Shown: piece by piece, positions 26,802 to 34,497 of the stretch | How positions within the stretch are numbered: position 1 is the first letter of the stretch | How the letters are laid out: the number at the start of each line of letters is the position of its first letter | Origin: Carnobacterium_B sp045617425 | GTDB taxonomy: Bacteria > Bacillota > Bacilli > Lactobacillales > Carnobacteriaceae | Assembly: GCF_045617425.1 (NCBI RefSeq) | Contig: NZ_JAZLIO010000022.1 | Span: 150,519-214,518, forward strand | DNA: 64,000 bases | Direction of reading: 5' to 3' | Notes under the pieces: model-generated | Databases searched by the model: none | The model's input: the letters and a program-made list of their open reading frames with translations, nothing else | What the model was told of the DNA's origin: nothing | Translations under genes and position numbers: made by a program

Positions 26802-26815
26802 GGCACATACGTTCC
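26802..26815 (-). promoter_or_regulatory. Possible LexA-type operator before yhaO
   Basis: GGCACATACGTTCC read on the plus strand. It matches 11 of the 13 defined positions of the Bacillus consensus CGAACRNRYGTTYC; one half-site is good and the other is degenerate. Confidence 0.4.
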
Positions 26816-26828
26816 TTTAATATCAGAA

Positions 26829-26871
26829 AAAAAAGAACTCACTACTCTTTTATACTAGTGAGTTCTTTTTT
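26829..26871 (-). terminator. Intrinsic terminator after the YheA-like gene
   Basis: AAAAAAGAACTCACTA pairs perfectly with TAGTGAGTTCTTTTTT across an 11-base loop, with a T run on the minus strand. Confidence 0.92.
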
Positions 26872-26883
26872 GTCCTCTATTTC

Positions 26884-27228
26884 TTAACCTTGATAAACAT
26901 CTTGAACAGGTTTCATAATGATGCGGTTTAAATCTTCAATCAATGTGCTTAAACGTTGTTCAGCTTCCATCAATCCTTTGATAACATCATTTTCTCCAGA
27001 AGTTTGAGCTAAGTTTTGAGCTTCAGCAATTTCTTCTTCAGTAATTTGTTCACCCGACATTTGTTTTTGTTGCAATTTAATTTGAACTTCTTGGAAGTCA
27101 AAGTACATTTTGCTAGCTGCTTCATCTTTTTTAACTTCATCAAAAGCTGCTACTAAAATAGTATACTCTTCACTATCTCTTAATTCTTTTTCTAAAGCAT
27201 TGGCTGTATCATAAATATTTGTACTCAT
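26884..27228 (-). CDS. YlbF/YmcA-family protein, YheA-like
   Basis: 114-residue all-helical protein of the DUF964 (YlbF/YmcA) family, starting MSTNIYDTANALEKELR. In Bacillus the relatives YlbF, YmcA and YaaT control RNase Y and phosphorelay activity; YheA itself has no assigned job. I start at ATG 27228, where the family starts; weaker starts lie up to eight codons earlier. It stands alone between the penicillin-binding protein gene and a strong terminator. Whether it touches RNase Y, encoded at 55408-56967, is only a possibility. Confidence 0.85.
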   Translation of the reverse strand: MSTNIYDTANALEKELRDSEEYTILVAAFDEVKKDEAASKMYFDFQEVQIKLQQKQMSGEQITEEEIAEAQNLAQTSGENDVIKGLMEAEQRLSTLIEDLNRIIMKPVQDVYQG

Positions 27229-27331
27229 AATATACTTCACTCTCCAATTCAAATAATGGTTTCATCTTAATAACTATATCATTTCAGACATTATTTTTCC
27301 AATATTCTCATCTAAATCACTAACTTTTTTT

Positions 27332-29482
27332 CTATTGCGTCACTTTATTTTTAAATTGATCAAGCAAGTTTCCAAATTTGTCTTTAACAATATCCGATCC
27401 TTCCTTTACTTTTCCACCAATTGAATCAATTGTGTCTTTCACACCTTGTTTCCAGTCACTAGAACCTGCTTCAGTTTCTGCTTCTGCAGCAACAATTTCT
27501 TGGGCACTCTCTGTATTGAAAGCTGTTAGTTCAGTGTATGGAAGAATATTTTCCATTTGTTTTTTAAACAGCGGTCCTACCCCAGTGGAACTTCCCGTTG
27601 TCATATAATGTTCTTCGTCAGTTGGGTCAAATCCCATCCAAGTTGCAACCACAATATCAGGTGTATAACCAACTGTCCACTGATCCGTTGTACCACCTTC
27701 GTCATTAAATGTTACTTCTGTACTCCCAGTTTTTCCAGCTATTGTATAACCAGATGGGTTATTGTTTTGTGCTGTCCCATTTGTAAACACGCCCATCAGC
27801 ATACTCGTCATTTGGTCTGCAACTTCTGGAGTAGTCACTTTTTTCGTTTCGGGTTCTGTGTTGTCAACAATGACTGCACCTGTAGCATCAACGATTTTAG
27901 TAATGAAATGTCCTTCACTCATCACACCACCGTTAGCGAACGTTGTATAGGCACTCGCCATTTGAAGAGGAGAGACTCCTTTACTCAATCCACCTAGAGC
28001 CAGTCCTAGATATTCATCCCCTTCAGTTCCTTCTGCTAGAGGAATGCCGAATTCTTCAACTTTTTTAAATCCTTTGTTTAATCCTATTTCATTTAGAAGC
28101 CAAACTGCTGAGGTATTTTTACTTTCTGCCAAAGCTTGATACATCGGTACTTCTCCTTCATATTCATGGTCAACATTTTCAGGAGTATACTTATCTTTAC
28201 CATAAGAAATTGGCTCATCAACCAACATTGAATCAATCGTATATCCTTGCTCTAAAGCAACAGTATAAACAGCTAGTGGTTTGATGATAGAACCCGGTTG
28301 CCTAACCATTTGAGTCGCATAATTAAAGCCTCTAAATGTATGCTCTTTTCGGCCCCCAAAGATGGCAAAAACTCCGCCAGTCTCAGGATCCAATGCAACA
28401 GAGCCACTTTCTAATAATGTTCCATCTGCTGCATTTTGGAATAAATAATCATTTTCATAAGCCAAATCCATTGCACGTTGGTAATTTTGATTTAATGAGG
28501 TATAAATTTTATACCCTTTATTTAAGATTTGTTCTTCACTTAAATCATAGGTATAAATTGCTTCATTTACTACTGCATCAAAATAAGAAGGGTATTGATA
28601 TCCTTCTTTTTCTGAGTACGCATCAACTAGTGTTAACCCTTCAGCTTTTATATTGTCTACTTCTTCTTGAGTAACAATCTCATTTGTTACCATTAAGTCC
28701 AAAACAACGTTTCTTCTAGAAATAGCATTATCGTAATCGTCAATAGGATTATAATTTGTAGGTGCCTTCAACATACCTGCTATTGTAGCGGCTTCTGATA
28801 AAGTTACTTCTGCCGCAGATTTCCCAAAATATTTTTGAGAAGCATCTTCGACTCCCCAAACTCCATTTCCAAAATAAGAGTTATTGAGATACATCTCTAA
28901 TATTTCATCTTTTGTATACACTTTTTCGATTTCGATAGCTAAAAAAAGTTCCTTTAATTTTCGAATAAACGTTTGATCCAATGTCAGATAAGCATTTTTA
29001 GCTAATTGCTGAGTAATTGTGCTTCCGCCTCCGACAATATTCCCGCCATTAATGACATAGCCAACCGCCGCTCTAGCAATTCCAATTGGATCAAATCCTG
29101 AGTGTTTGTAAAAGCGTTTATCTTCAGTCGAAATGACAGCTTGTTCAATCGAGTCAGATATATTATCAACTGAAATAAACGTTCCCTTTTGTGAGTACAA
29201 GGTTCCAGCTTCTTCATTATTGACATCATAGATTGTTGTTGTTTGTTCTAGACCTGCTTTTAATGTAGAAACATTTGCTGTTTTTGCTAAGTATAACAAA
29301 TAAACACTTGCAACTAGGGAAACAGTTAGTATGACTAAAAGGATAATTTTATTTACATGGTATTTCTTCCAAATTCGTTGTCGTATTTTATGGAACTTTA
29401 GTAGATACGGTTTTGCCCAATTCCAAAAAGTGATCAGAGCTCCTTGTAACTTCTCTAAAAAAGAAGATTCATTCATTCGCAT
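27332..29482 (-). CDS. pbp2A: Class A penicillin-binding protein, PBP2A-type
   Basis: Bifunctional peptidoglycan glycosyltransferase/transpeptidase of 716 residues. One membrane helix at about residues 44-66 (IILLVILTVSLVASVYLLYL). The GT51 domain has STEDKRFYKHSGFD, GGGSTITQQLAKNA and KVYTKDEILEMYLN. The transpeptidase has the serine motif GSIIKP, SKNTSA and KTGSTE. The C-terminus is a low-complexity charged tail. The start could be the first ATG (29482) or the one two codons on (29476). An extended -10 promoter and a long leader hairpin lie upstream. Confidence 0.95.
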   Translation of the reverse strand: MRMNESSFLEKLQGALITFWNWAKPYLLKFHKIRQRIWKKYHVNKIILLVILTVSLVASVYLLYLAKTANVSTLKAGLEQTTTIYDVNNEEAGTLYSQKGTFISVDNISDSIEQAVISTEDKRFYKHSGFDPIGIARAAVGYVINGGNIVGGGSTITQQLAKNAYLTLDQTFIRKLKELFLAIEIEKVYTKDEILEMYLNNSYFGNGVWGVEDASQKYFGKSAAEVTLSEAATIAGMLKAPTNYNPIDDYDNAISRRNVVLDLMVTNEIVTQEEVDNIKAEGLTLVDAYSEKEGYQYPSYFDAVVNEAIYTYDLSEEQILNKGYKIYTSLNQNYQRAMDLAYENDYLFQNAADGTLLESGSVALDPETGGVFAIFGGRKEHTFRGFNYATQMVRQPGSIIKPLAVYTVALEQGYTIDSMLVDEPISYGKDKYTPENVDHEYEGEVPMYQALAESKNTSAVWLLNEIGLNKGFKKVEEFGIPLAEGTEGDEYLGLALGGLSKGVSPLQMASAYTTFANGGVMSEGHFITKIVDATGAVIVDNTEPETKKVTTPEVADQMTSMLMGVFTNGTAQNNNPSGYTIAGKTGSTEVTFNDEGGTTDQWTVGYTPDIVVATWMGFDPTDEEHYMTTGSSTGVGPLFKKQMENILPYTELTAFNTESAQEIVAAEAETEAGSSDWKQGVKDTIDSIGGKVKEGSDIVKDKFGNLLDQFKNKVTQ

Positions 29483-29538
29483 TCATTCCTTATTTTTTTA
29501 TTCTAAATCGACCCTTATTTTAAGTTTAACAAATCACT

Positions 29539-29578
29539 AATGAAGACACATCCTCCTTAAGTAGGATATGTCTTCATT
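29539..29578. other. 16-bp hairpin in the pbp2A leader
   Basis: AATGAAGACACATCCT faces AGGATATGTCTTCATT with a single mismatch across an 8-base loop. It lacks a close T run on either strand, so it is not a standard terminator. Confidence 0.6.
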
Positions 29579-29633
29579 GACTAATTGTTTTTTATTCGCC
29601 ATTTTGCTTAGTTTTCACTATTTTTTCTTTATC

Positions 29634-29642
29634 ATTTTACCA
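29634..29642 (-). promoter_or_regulatory. pbp2A extended -10 element
   Basis: TGGTAAAAT on the minus strand, about 150 bases before pbp2A. The -35 is weak. Confidence 0.45.
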
Positions 29643-29930
29643 TATTGATGTAGAGTAAAGTTAAAGACTTTATTAAAATGGAAAAATTGACTATTTGCTT
29701 AATACTAGTTTTAAAAAAAATGGATGAGGTGAGACCTTGGGACAGAAAATAGAATAAAGGTACGAATCTATCAAAAGGATAGTTTTAGTTATACAACTGT
29801 TTCTTTTGGTCGTTTTAACCTTGTATTTCATCCTCACCCTGATGACTTTACTAATAATGACCATTGAAATACTCTTTGTATGATGAACTATTTATACTTA
29901 TTAAGAACAATTCATTGCAAACTATACTAC

Positions 29931-29976
29931 AAGGAGGTGAAGTCTACGCTATAATTCTAGCGTAGACAATAATTTG
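29931..29976 (+). promoter_or_regulatory. Shine-Dalgarno, hairpin, then TTG start of the CorC-like gene
   Basis: AAGGAGGTGAA (29931-29941) is a near-perfect ribosome binding site, but the only plausible start (TTG 29974) lies 32 bases on. Between them GTCTACGCTA and TAGCGTAGAC form a perfect 10-bp hairpin with a 6-base loop, followed by six bases. Folding the hairpin would bring the site to a normal 6-base spacing. Confidence 0.8.
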
Positions 29977-31311
29977 TCAATTACAACTGGAATCATTGCA
30001 TTCTTTATTATCTTATTTATCGCTGCTTTATTCGTGATGTCAGAATTCGTACTGGTGCGCATTCGCCCTTCAAGATTGGATTACTTAATTGAAAATGGCG
30101 ACAAACGTGCAATACTTTTAAAAGAAATGACACAAAAATTAGATACGTATCTCTCAGCAACTCAATTAGGGGTAACCATCACTTCACTAGCTATTGGTTG
30201 GTTAGGTGATCCCACTTTTGGGCGCTTGTTTAATTTATTATTTTCATCCGTTGATATTCCCTCTTCTGTTTCAACGATTGCTTCAATTACTTTATCTTTT
30301 ATCATTTTAACTTCTCTTCAAGTTATTATTGGAGAGCTAGTGCCAAAAAATATTGCAATCAATAAAACGGAACAAATTGGTTTATTTATCGCTAAACCTC
30401 TGCAGATGTGGTTCCGTATTATGTATCCTTTAGTTTATGTATTGAATCGAATCGCAAATAGTATTTCACGTCGAATCGGCATGAAGAATATCAGTGAACC
30501 CGAAGAAGGAGTTTCTGAAGAAGAACTTCGTATCATCATGGGTGAAAGTTTAAAAAGTGGCGAAATCAATCGCGATGAATATCAATTTGTAGAAAATGTA
30601 TTTGCATTTGATGATCGGATGAGTCGTGAAATCATGGTGCCTCGTACTGAAATGGTGACTGTATCGACCTCAATGACTTTGAGAGAAATTGCTCAATTGG
30701 TTAGTAAAGAACGATTTACACGTTACCCAGTCATTAAAGATGGTGATAAAGACATTGTATTAGGCATTATAAATACAAAAGAAATATTCGCTGTTTATGT
30801 GGATGCCGTGGAAGCAAAATTATCTGAAACCTTTAGTTTTGCTGAGTACATTAGACCCATCATTTCGGTTATTGAAACAATTCCTATTAAAGAACTTCTT
30901 GTAAAAATGCAAAAAGAACGAAATCAAATTGCTGTACTTGTAGATGAATACGGTGGAACCAGTGGAATTATTTCAATGGAAGATATTGTTGAAGAAATTG
31001 TTGGGGATATTAGCGACGATTATGAAGTTGTTGGCGAGCCCGAAATTAAGAAAATTGGTGATCATCATTATCGCGTTAGTGCTAGGATGTTGATTGATGA
31101 TGTAAATGACATTTTTGGTCTTTCCATCGAAGAAGAAGATGTCGATACTATAGGCGGCTGGATGATGAATCAAAAATACGATATTTCCATCGATGAAGAA
31201 TTAACTTTTAATAATTACATCTTTAAAGTTATTAAATCAGGAAATGGTACCCTTGAAGTTATAGACATTATAAAAAAGACCCCTCAAGTTGCTATGAATG
31301 AAATAGATTAA
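29974..31311 (+). CDS. CorC/HlyC-family transporter with DUF21 and CBS domains
   Basis: Membrane protein of 445 residues. The N-terminal DUF21 (CNNM) domain has about three to four membrane helices (IIAFFIILFIAALFVMSEFV, VSTIASITLSFIILTSLQVII, WFRIMYPLVYVLN). A pair of CBS domains follows (MVPRTEMVTVSTSMTLREI, RNQIAVLVDEYGGTSGIISMEDI) and a C-terminal CorC_HlyC domain. Relatives export magnesium or cobalt; older names call it haemolysin-like. No in-frame ATG, GTG or TTG lies upstream of TTG 29974 before a stop at 29938. Monocistronic, ended by a bidirectional terminator. Confidence 0.9.
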   Translation: MSITTGIIAFFIILFIAALFVMSEFVLVRIRPSRLDYLIENGDKRAILLKEMTQKLDTYLSATQLGVTITSLAIGWLGDPTFGRLFNLLFSSVDIPSSVSTIASITLSFIILTSLQVIIGELVPKNIAINKTEQIGLFIAKPLQMWFRIMYPLVYVLNRIANSISRRIGMKNISEPEEGVSEEELRIIMGESLKSGEINRDEYQFVENVFAFDDRMSREIMVPRTEMVTVSTSMTLREIAQLVSKERFTRYPVIKDGDKDIVLGIINTKEIFAVYVDAVEAKLSETFSFAEYIRPIISVIETIPIKELLVKMQKERNQIAVLVDEYGGTSGIISMEDIVEEIVGDISDDYEVVGEPEIKKIGDHHYRVSARMLIDDVNDIFGLSIEEEDVDTIGGWMMNQKYDISIDEELTFNNYIFKVIKSGNGTLEVIDIIKKTPQVAMNEID

Positions 31312-31332
31312 CTTTAGATTTCAGGATAGATA

Positions 31333-31366
31333 AAAAAAGCCTAGATTAATCAATCTAGGCTCTTTT
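31333..31366. terminator. Bidirectional terminator between the CorC-like gene and nrnA
   Basis: GCCTAGATT pairs with AATCTAGGC across AATC, with T-rich tails in both directions. Confidence 0.88.
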
Positions 31367-31391
31367 TATTATGTCTTTCATTTATCTATTT

Positions 31392-32345
31392 TTATTGTCT
31401 TTGTTCAGCAACCTGAATCAATTCATCAATGATTTGGTCTACTTCACGTAAATCTTTTGCGTTAGCTCCACTAGCTAACGGGTGACCACCACCATCATGT
31501 TTTTTGGCTATTTCATTAATAACTGGTCCTTTAGAACGTAAACGGCAACGAAAATGACCATCCGGCTGTTCAACAAATATTCCCCATAAAATGACTTCTT
31601 CAAGTGCGCTAGGTAATGAAACAACCGCAGAAGTTTCAGCATCTGTTAACTCAAATTGATCTAGGATCGACTTAGTAAGAACAACTTTTCCTACGCCAGA
31701 TGAATGGACTTCGATGTTTTGTAAAACATAACCTGAAAGATGTGCTACTTTTCGCGACATAGCATTCATTTTCTGATTAATTTCATCCGGTTTAAAAGGA
31801 AATTCCATTAAATCGGCAACAATACGCATCGTTTTAGGTGTTGTAGCTGGATATAAGAAACGACCTGTATCTCCAACAATACCTGCGTACAATAACTTAG
31901 CAGCTGTAGTTGTCATTTTCAATGTTTCTTTTTGTTGAAAACAGAAATCAGCAATTATTTCACTAGAGCTACTAGCATTCGTATCCACTAAAACAATATC
32001 TCCGTAAACATCATCATTAGGATGATGATCTATTTTAACTAAGTACTTTCCTTGACTGTAGCGTTCATCGCTAATGCGCGGTGTATTTGCCGTATCAGTC
32101 ACAATAACTAAAGCTTCTTGATAATCTTCATCTGAAACATCATCCATTTCAGTTAAATAGCTTAAATCACCAACTGGTCCACCCGTCTTTAAAACTTTTT
32201 TAGTTGGAAAACTAGCTTTTATAATTTCTGCTAATCCGCCTTGTGACCCAAGCGCATCTGGATCAGGATTTTTGTGCCTATGAATAATAATTGTTTCTGT
32301 TTCTTTAATTTTTTCAAGTATTTGATCGTATAAGTTTATAGACAT
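31392..32345 (-). CDS. nrnA: Bifunctional oligoribonuclease and PAP phosphatase NrnA
   Basis: DHH-family enzyme of 317 residues that degrades very short RNAs and dephosphorylates 3'-phosphoadenosine 5'-phosphate. The metal motifs are HRHKNPDPDALGSQ, IVTDTANTPRI, KIDHHPND and, in the DHHA1 domain, KKHDGGGHPLASGA. Bacillus YtqI (NrnA) lies in the same neighbourhood as ytoI and ytkL. The start is preceded by TAAAGGAGAAA. It is 12 bases behind ytoI and probably shares its transcript. Confidence 0.93.
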   Translation of the reverse strand: MSINLYDQILEKIKETETIIIHRHKNPDPDALGSQGGLAEIIKASFPTKKVLKTGGPVGDLSYLTEMDDVSDEDYQEALVIVTDTANTPRISDERYSQGKYLVKIDHHPNDDVYGDIVLVDTNASSSSEIIADFCFQQKETLKMTTTAAKLLYAGIVGDTGRFLYPATTPKTMRIVADLMEFPFKPDEINQKMNAMSRKVAHLSGYVLQNIEVHSSGVGKVVLTKSILDQFELTDAETSAVVSLPSALEEVILWGIFVEQPDGHFRCRLRSKGPVINEIAKKHDGGGHPLASGANAKDLREVDQIIDELIQVAEQRQ

Positions 32346-32357
32346 TCTTTTTCTCCT

Positions 32358-33689
32358 TTAACTTCTTTGCATCAATTGACATACTACAGTTGCTTTCGCT
32401 ACTAAAACCGTATCAGTGTAAACCTCAATATCCAATTTAGCCGTTCTTCTGCCAATTTCAAAGACACTTGGTCTGATTTCTATTTCACTTCCAAGTTGAA
32501 CCAATTTTAAATAATATAAATTCATTTGTTCTACCATAGCATTCTTTTTTTGGTAAACAACCATGGTATTTTTTGTTACAGTAGAAATCACTTCACTCAA
32601 CAATCCAAATGAGAGCGTTCCAACATTATCAGTCATTTGTGGGGTCACTTTGAATTTATAATAAGGGATTTTAGAAGTCCATTCTTCTGAAGAAGTTGTT
32701 AAGATCTCTATATTTTCATTTATTTGATCAGATAGCGTATCTCCCATTTGCGGTTGTCGCTGAGAAGATTGCATGGCTTTCATAACATCTTGACGAGAAA
32801 CGATGCCCATAAGTGTTAAATCATCTTCAACGATAGGCATCACTTCCAACCCATCCCAGATCATTAAATGGCCTACACTTGCTACACTCATGTGAGTTTT
32901 GGCAAATGTAGGATTTTTTGTCATGACTCGTTCAATGCCGACATGATCCTGTTTACCAATAATATCTTTAGCAGTAACCATCCCAATCAAACGTCCTTTT
33001 TTATTCACAACAGGAAAGCGCGTATGTTGACTTTCCTCATTTAATTTTCGATAATCTAGAACGACTTGATTAGCTGTTAAATACAACGTTTTATCAGCTT
33101 TTGTATAAATATCATCAACGAGCATAATTTCCTTTTTTATTAATTGATCTGTAATTGCTCGGTTGATCAATGTTGCTACCGTAAAAGAATCATATGTTGT
33201 ACTTAGTACAGGCATTTTTAATTTATTGGCTAACAAAATAATGGCTTCATTTGTTTTAAAGCCACCAGTAATCAAGACTGCCGCACCGCATTCAAGAGCC
33301 AATTTCTGGGCATTTTCACGGTTCCCTACTATCATCAAGGAACCAGGTGTAATGTATCGCATCATTGCTTCTTCCGTCATTGCACCAATAATAAACTTGC
33401 TTAAATCTTTATCTAATCCTTCTTCACCACCCAAGATATCGCCGTCTATAATTTTTACAACTTCCCCATAAGTCAGTGTTTCGAAAGTTTCTTTCATTTT
33501 ACGTTCAATACGAATTGTTCCAACTCGCTGAATCGTTGAAACTAATCCATCGTTTTGTGCATCTTTAATCGCACGGTATGCTGTTCCTTCACTAACATTT
33601 AAATTCTTTGCAATTGACCTTACTGAAATCTTTTCTCCAACCGGTAATCTTTCTATATACGTGATGATCTGATCGTGTTTTGTAGTCAT
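32358..33689 (-). CDS. ytoI: YtoI-like CBS, DRTGG and hotdog-domain regulator
   Basis: 443-residue multidomain protein. Residues 1-65 form a winged helix-turn-helix (ISVRSIAKNLNVSEGTAYRAIKDA). A DRTGG-type domain follows, then two CBS domains (LYLTANQVVLDYRKLNEESQ, VMTKNPTFAKTHMSVASV) and a C-terminal hotdog/MaoC-like domain (MVVYQKKNAMVEQMNLYY). CBS pairs usually bind adenine nucleotides, so it may sense energy state, but its targets are unknown. Between ytkL and nrnA, as in Bacillus. Confidence 0.87.
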   Translation of the reverse strand: MTTKHDQIITYIERLPVGEKISVRSIAKNLNVSEGTAYRAIKDAQNDGLVSTIQRVGTIRIERKMKETFETLTYGEVVKIIDGDILGGEEGLDKDLSKFIIGAMTEEAMMRYITPGSLMIVGNRENAQKLALECGAAVLITGGFKTNEAIILLANKLKMPVLSTTYDSFTVATLINRAITDQLIKKEIMLVDDIYTKADKTLYLTANQVVLDYRKLNEESQHTRFPVVNKKGRLIGMVTAKDIIGKQDHVGIERVMTKNPTFAKTHMSVASVGHLMIWDGLEVMPIVEDDLTLMGIVSRQDVMKAMQSSQRQPQMGDTLSDQINENIEILTTSSEEWTSKIPYYKFKVTPQMTDNVGTLSFGLLSEVISTVTKNTMVVYQKKNAMVEQMNLYYLKLVQLGSEIEIRPSVFEIGRRTAKLDIEVYTDTVLVAKATVVCQLMQRS

Positions 33690-33704
33690 TCGCTTGCCTC
33701 CATA

Positions 33705-34394
33705 CTACATATAAGATAAATCGATTACTTCTCCAATTTTCAAGGCTAGACCTTGATCTTCAGCTAAGCTTGTGCAAAAATCTTCTGCATTCTGTTCAAT
33801 GAGTGGAAACGTATTATAATGAATAGGAACAACTTTTTTAGCTTGTATATAACTTGCAGCAATGATAGCATCTTCTGGTCCCATAGTATAATTGTCTCCT
33901 ATAGGTAAAAAGGCTACATCAATGGTTTTATAGACACCGATTAATTTCATATCTGTAAACAATGCTGTATCACCAGCATGATAAATCGTTTGATTATCCG
34001 CACTAAAAATGATACCCGCTGCAAGTCCCAAGGTGACAGCTTCTCCTTCTATTTCATATGAAGAACCATGAATAGCAGGTGTCATTTTAATTTCACCAAA
34101 ATCAAATTGATGTTTCCCACCCATTTGCATGCCATGTGTTCTAAAGCCTTTCTTTTTAAAAAATGAGGCTATTTCTACATTAGAAACAATTAAAGCTCCT
34201 GTTCTTTTTGCAATAGGTTCCGTATCTCCGATATGATCATCATGTGCATGTGTTAGAATAATTACATCTGCTTGAACAGTATTGGGGTCTAAGTCACTTT
34301 TAGGATTTCCGGTAATAAAAGGATCCATTAAAATAGTCATTCCTGAATCAGTCAACAATTGTAAACAAGATTGTCCATGCCAAGAAATTTTCAT
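33705..34394 (-). CDS. ytkL: Metallo-beta-lactamase-fold hydrolase YtkL (UPF0173)
   Basis: 229-residue metal-dependent hydrolase of unknown substrate. It has the zinc-binding motif THAHDDHIGD near residue 52, a second ligand in MTPAIHGSSYE, AGDTALFTD, and the late VVPIHYNTFP. ATG is preceded by AAAGGGGAG. The promoter TTGCAT-17-TATAAT is at 34445-34473, with a small palindrome right before the ribosome binding site. It heads the ytkL-ytoI-nrnA group. Confidence 0.88.
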   Translation of the reverse strand: MKISWHGQSCLQLLTDSGMTILMDPFITGNPKSDLDPNTVQADVIILTHAHDDHIGDTEPIAKRTGALIVSNVEIASFFKKKGFRTHGMQMGGKHQFDFGEIKMTPAIHGSSYEIEGEAVTLGLAAGIIFSADNQTIYHAGDTALFTDMKLIGVYKTIDVAFLPIGDNYTMGPEDAIIAASYIQAKKVVPIHYNTFPLIEQNAEDFCTSLAEDQGLALKIGEVIDLSYM

Positions 34395-34408
34395 CTTATT
34401 ACTCCCCT

Positions 34409-34425
34409 TTCGTTCGCTGAACGAA
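34409..34425. promoter_or_regulatory. Palindrome beside the ytkL ribosome binding site
   Basis: TTCGTTC, GCT, GAACGAA: a perfect 7-bp inverted repeat that would fold just upstream of AAAGGGGAG. Its half-sites point the opposite way from a LexA box. Confidence 0.5.
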
Positions 34426-34444
34426 CTCTCGATAGAATAATTTT

Positions 34445-34473
34445 ATTATACAGTTGTGAAAAATAGAATGCAA
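34445..34473 (-). promoter_or_regulatory. ytkL promoter
   Basis: Minus-strand TTGCAT, 17 bases, TATAAT, about 50 bases before the ytkL start. Confidence 0.65.
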
Positions 34474-34475
34474 TT

Positions 34476-34497
34476 AGTCTTGTTATATAACAAGACT
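34476..34497. repeat. Perfect 22-bp palindrome at the dinB stop
   Basis: AGTCTTGTTAT and ATAACAAGACT abut without a spacer. It begins at the dinB stop codon and ends just upstream of the ytkL promoter. It could act as a weak terminator (no T run) or a protein site. Confidence 0.65.

Larger units (their letters stand above)
29483..29973. other. Divergent region between pbp2A and the CorC-like gene
   Basis: 491 bases. On the minus strand it holds the pbp2A promoter and a 16-bp leader hairpin. On the plus strand 29710-29880 looks structured, with GGTGAG facing CTCACC and a small CTATC/GATAG hairpin, around a TTGGGACAG motif. Next come a TATACT hexamer (29893-29898) and a strong Shine-Dalgarno followed by a hairpin. 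I see no gene in it. Confidence 0.55.

Noticed and set aside
27557..27997. Cys/His-rich plus-strand frame of 146 codons
   Set aside because: It lies opposite the transpeptidase domain of the penicillin-binding protein and has no ribosome binding site or family pattern.
29700..29930. Manganese (yybP-ykoY) or magnesium (M-box) riboswitch before the CorC-like gene
   Set aside because: The conserved cores are not present; only general pairing is seen.
34409..34425. GTTCG/CGAAC pair before ytkL as a LexA box
   Set aside because: The half-sites are in reversed order compared with CGAAC-N4-GTTCG.
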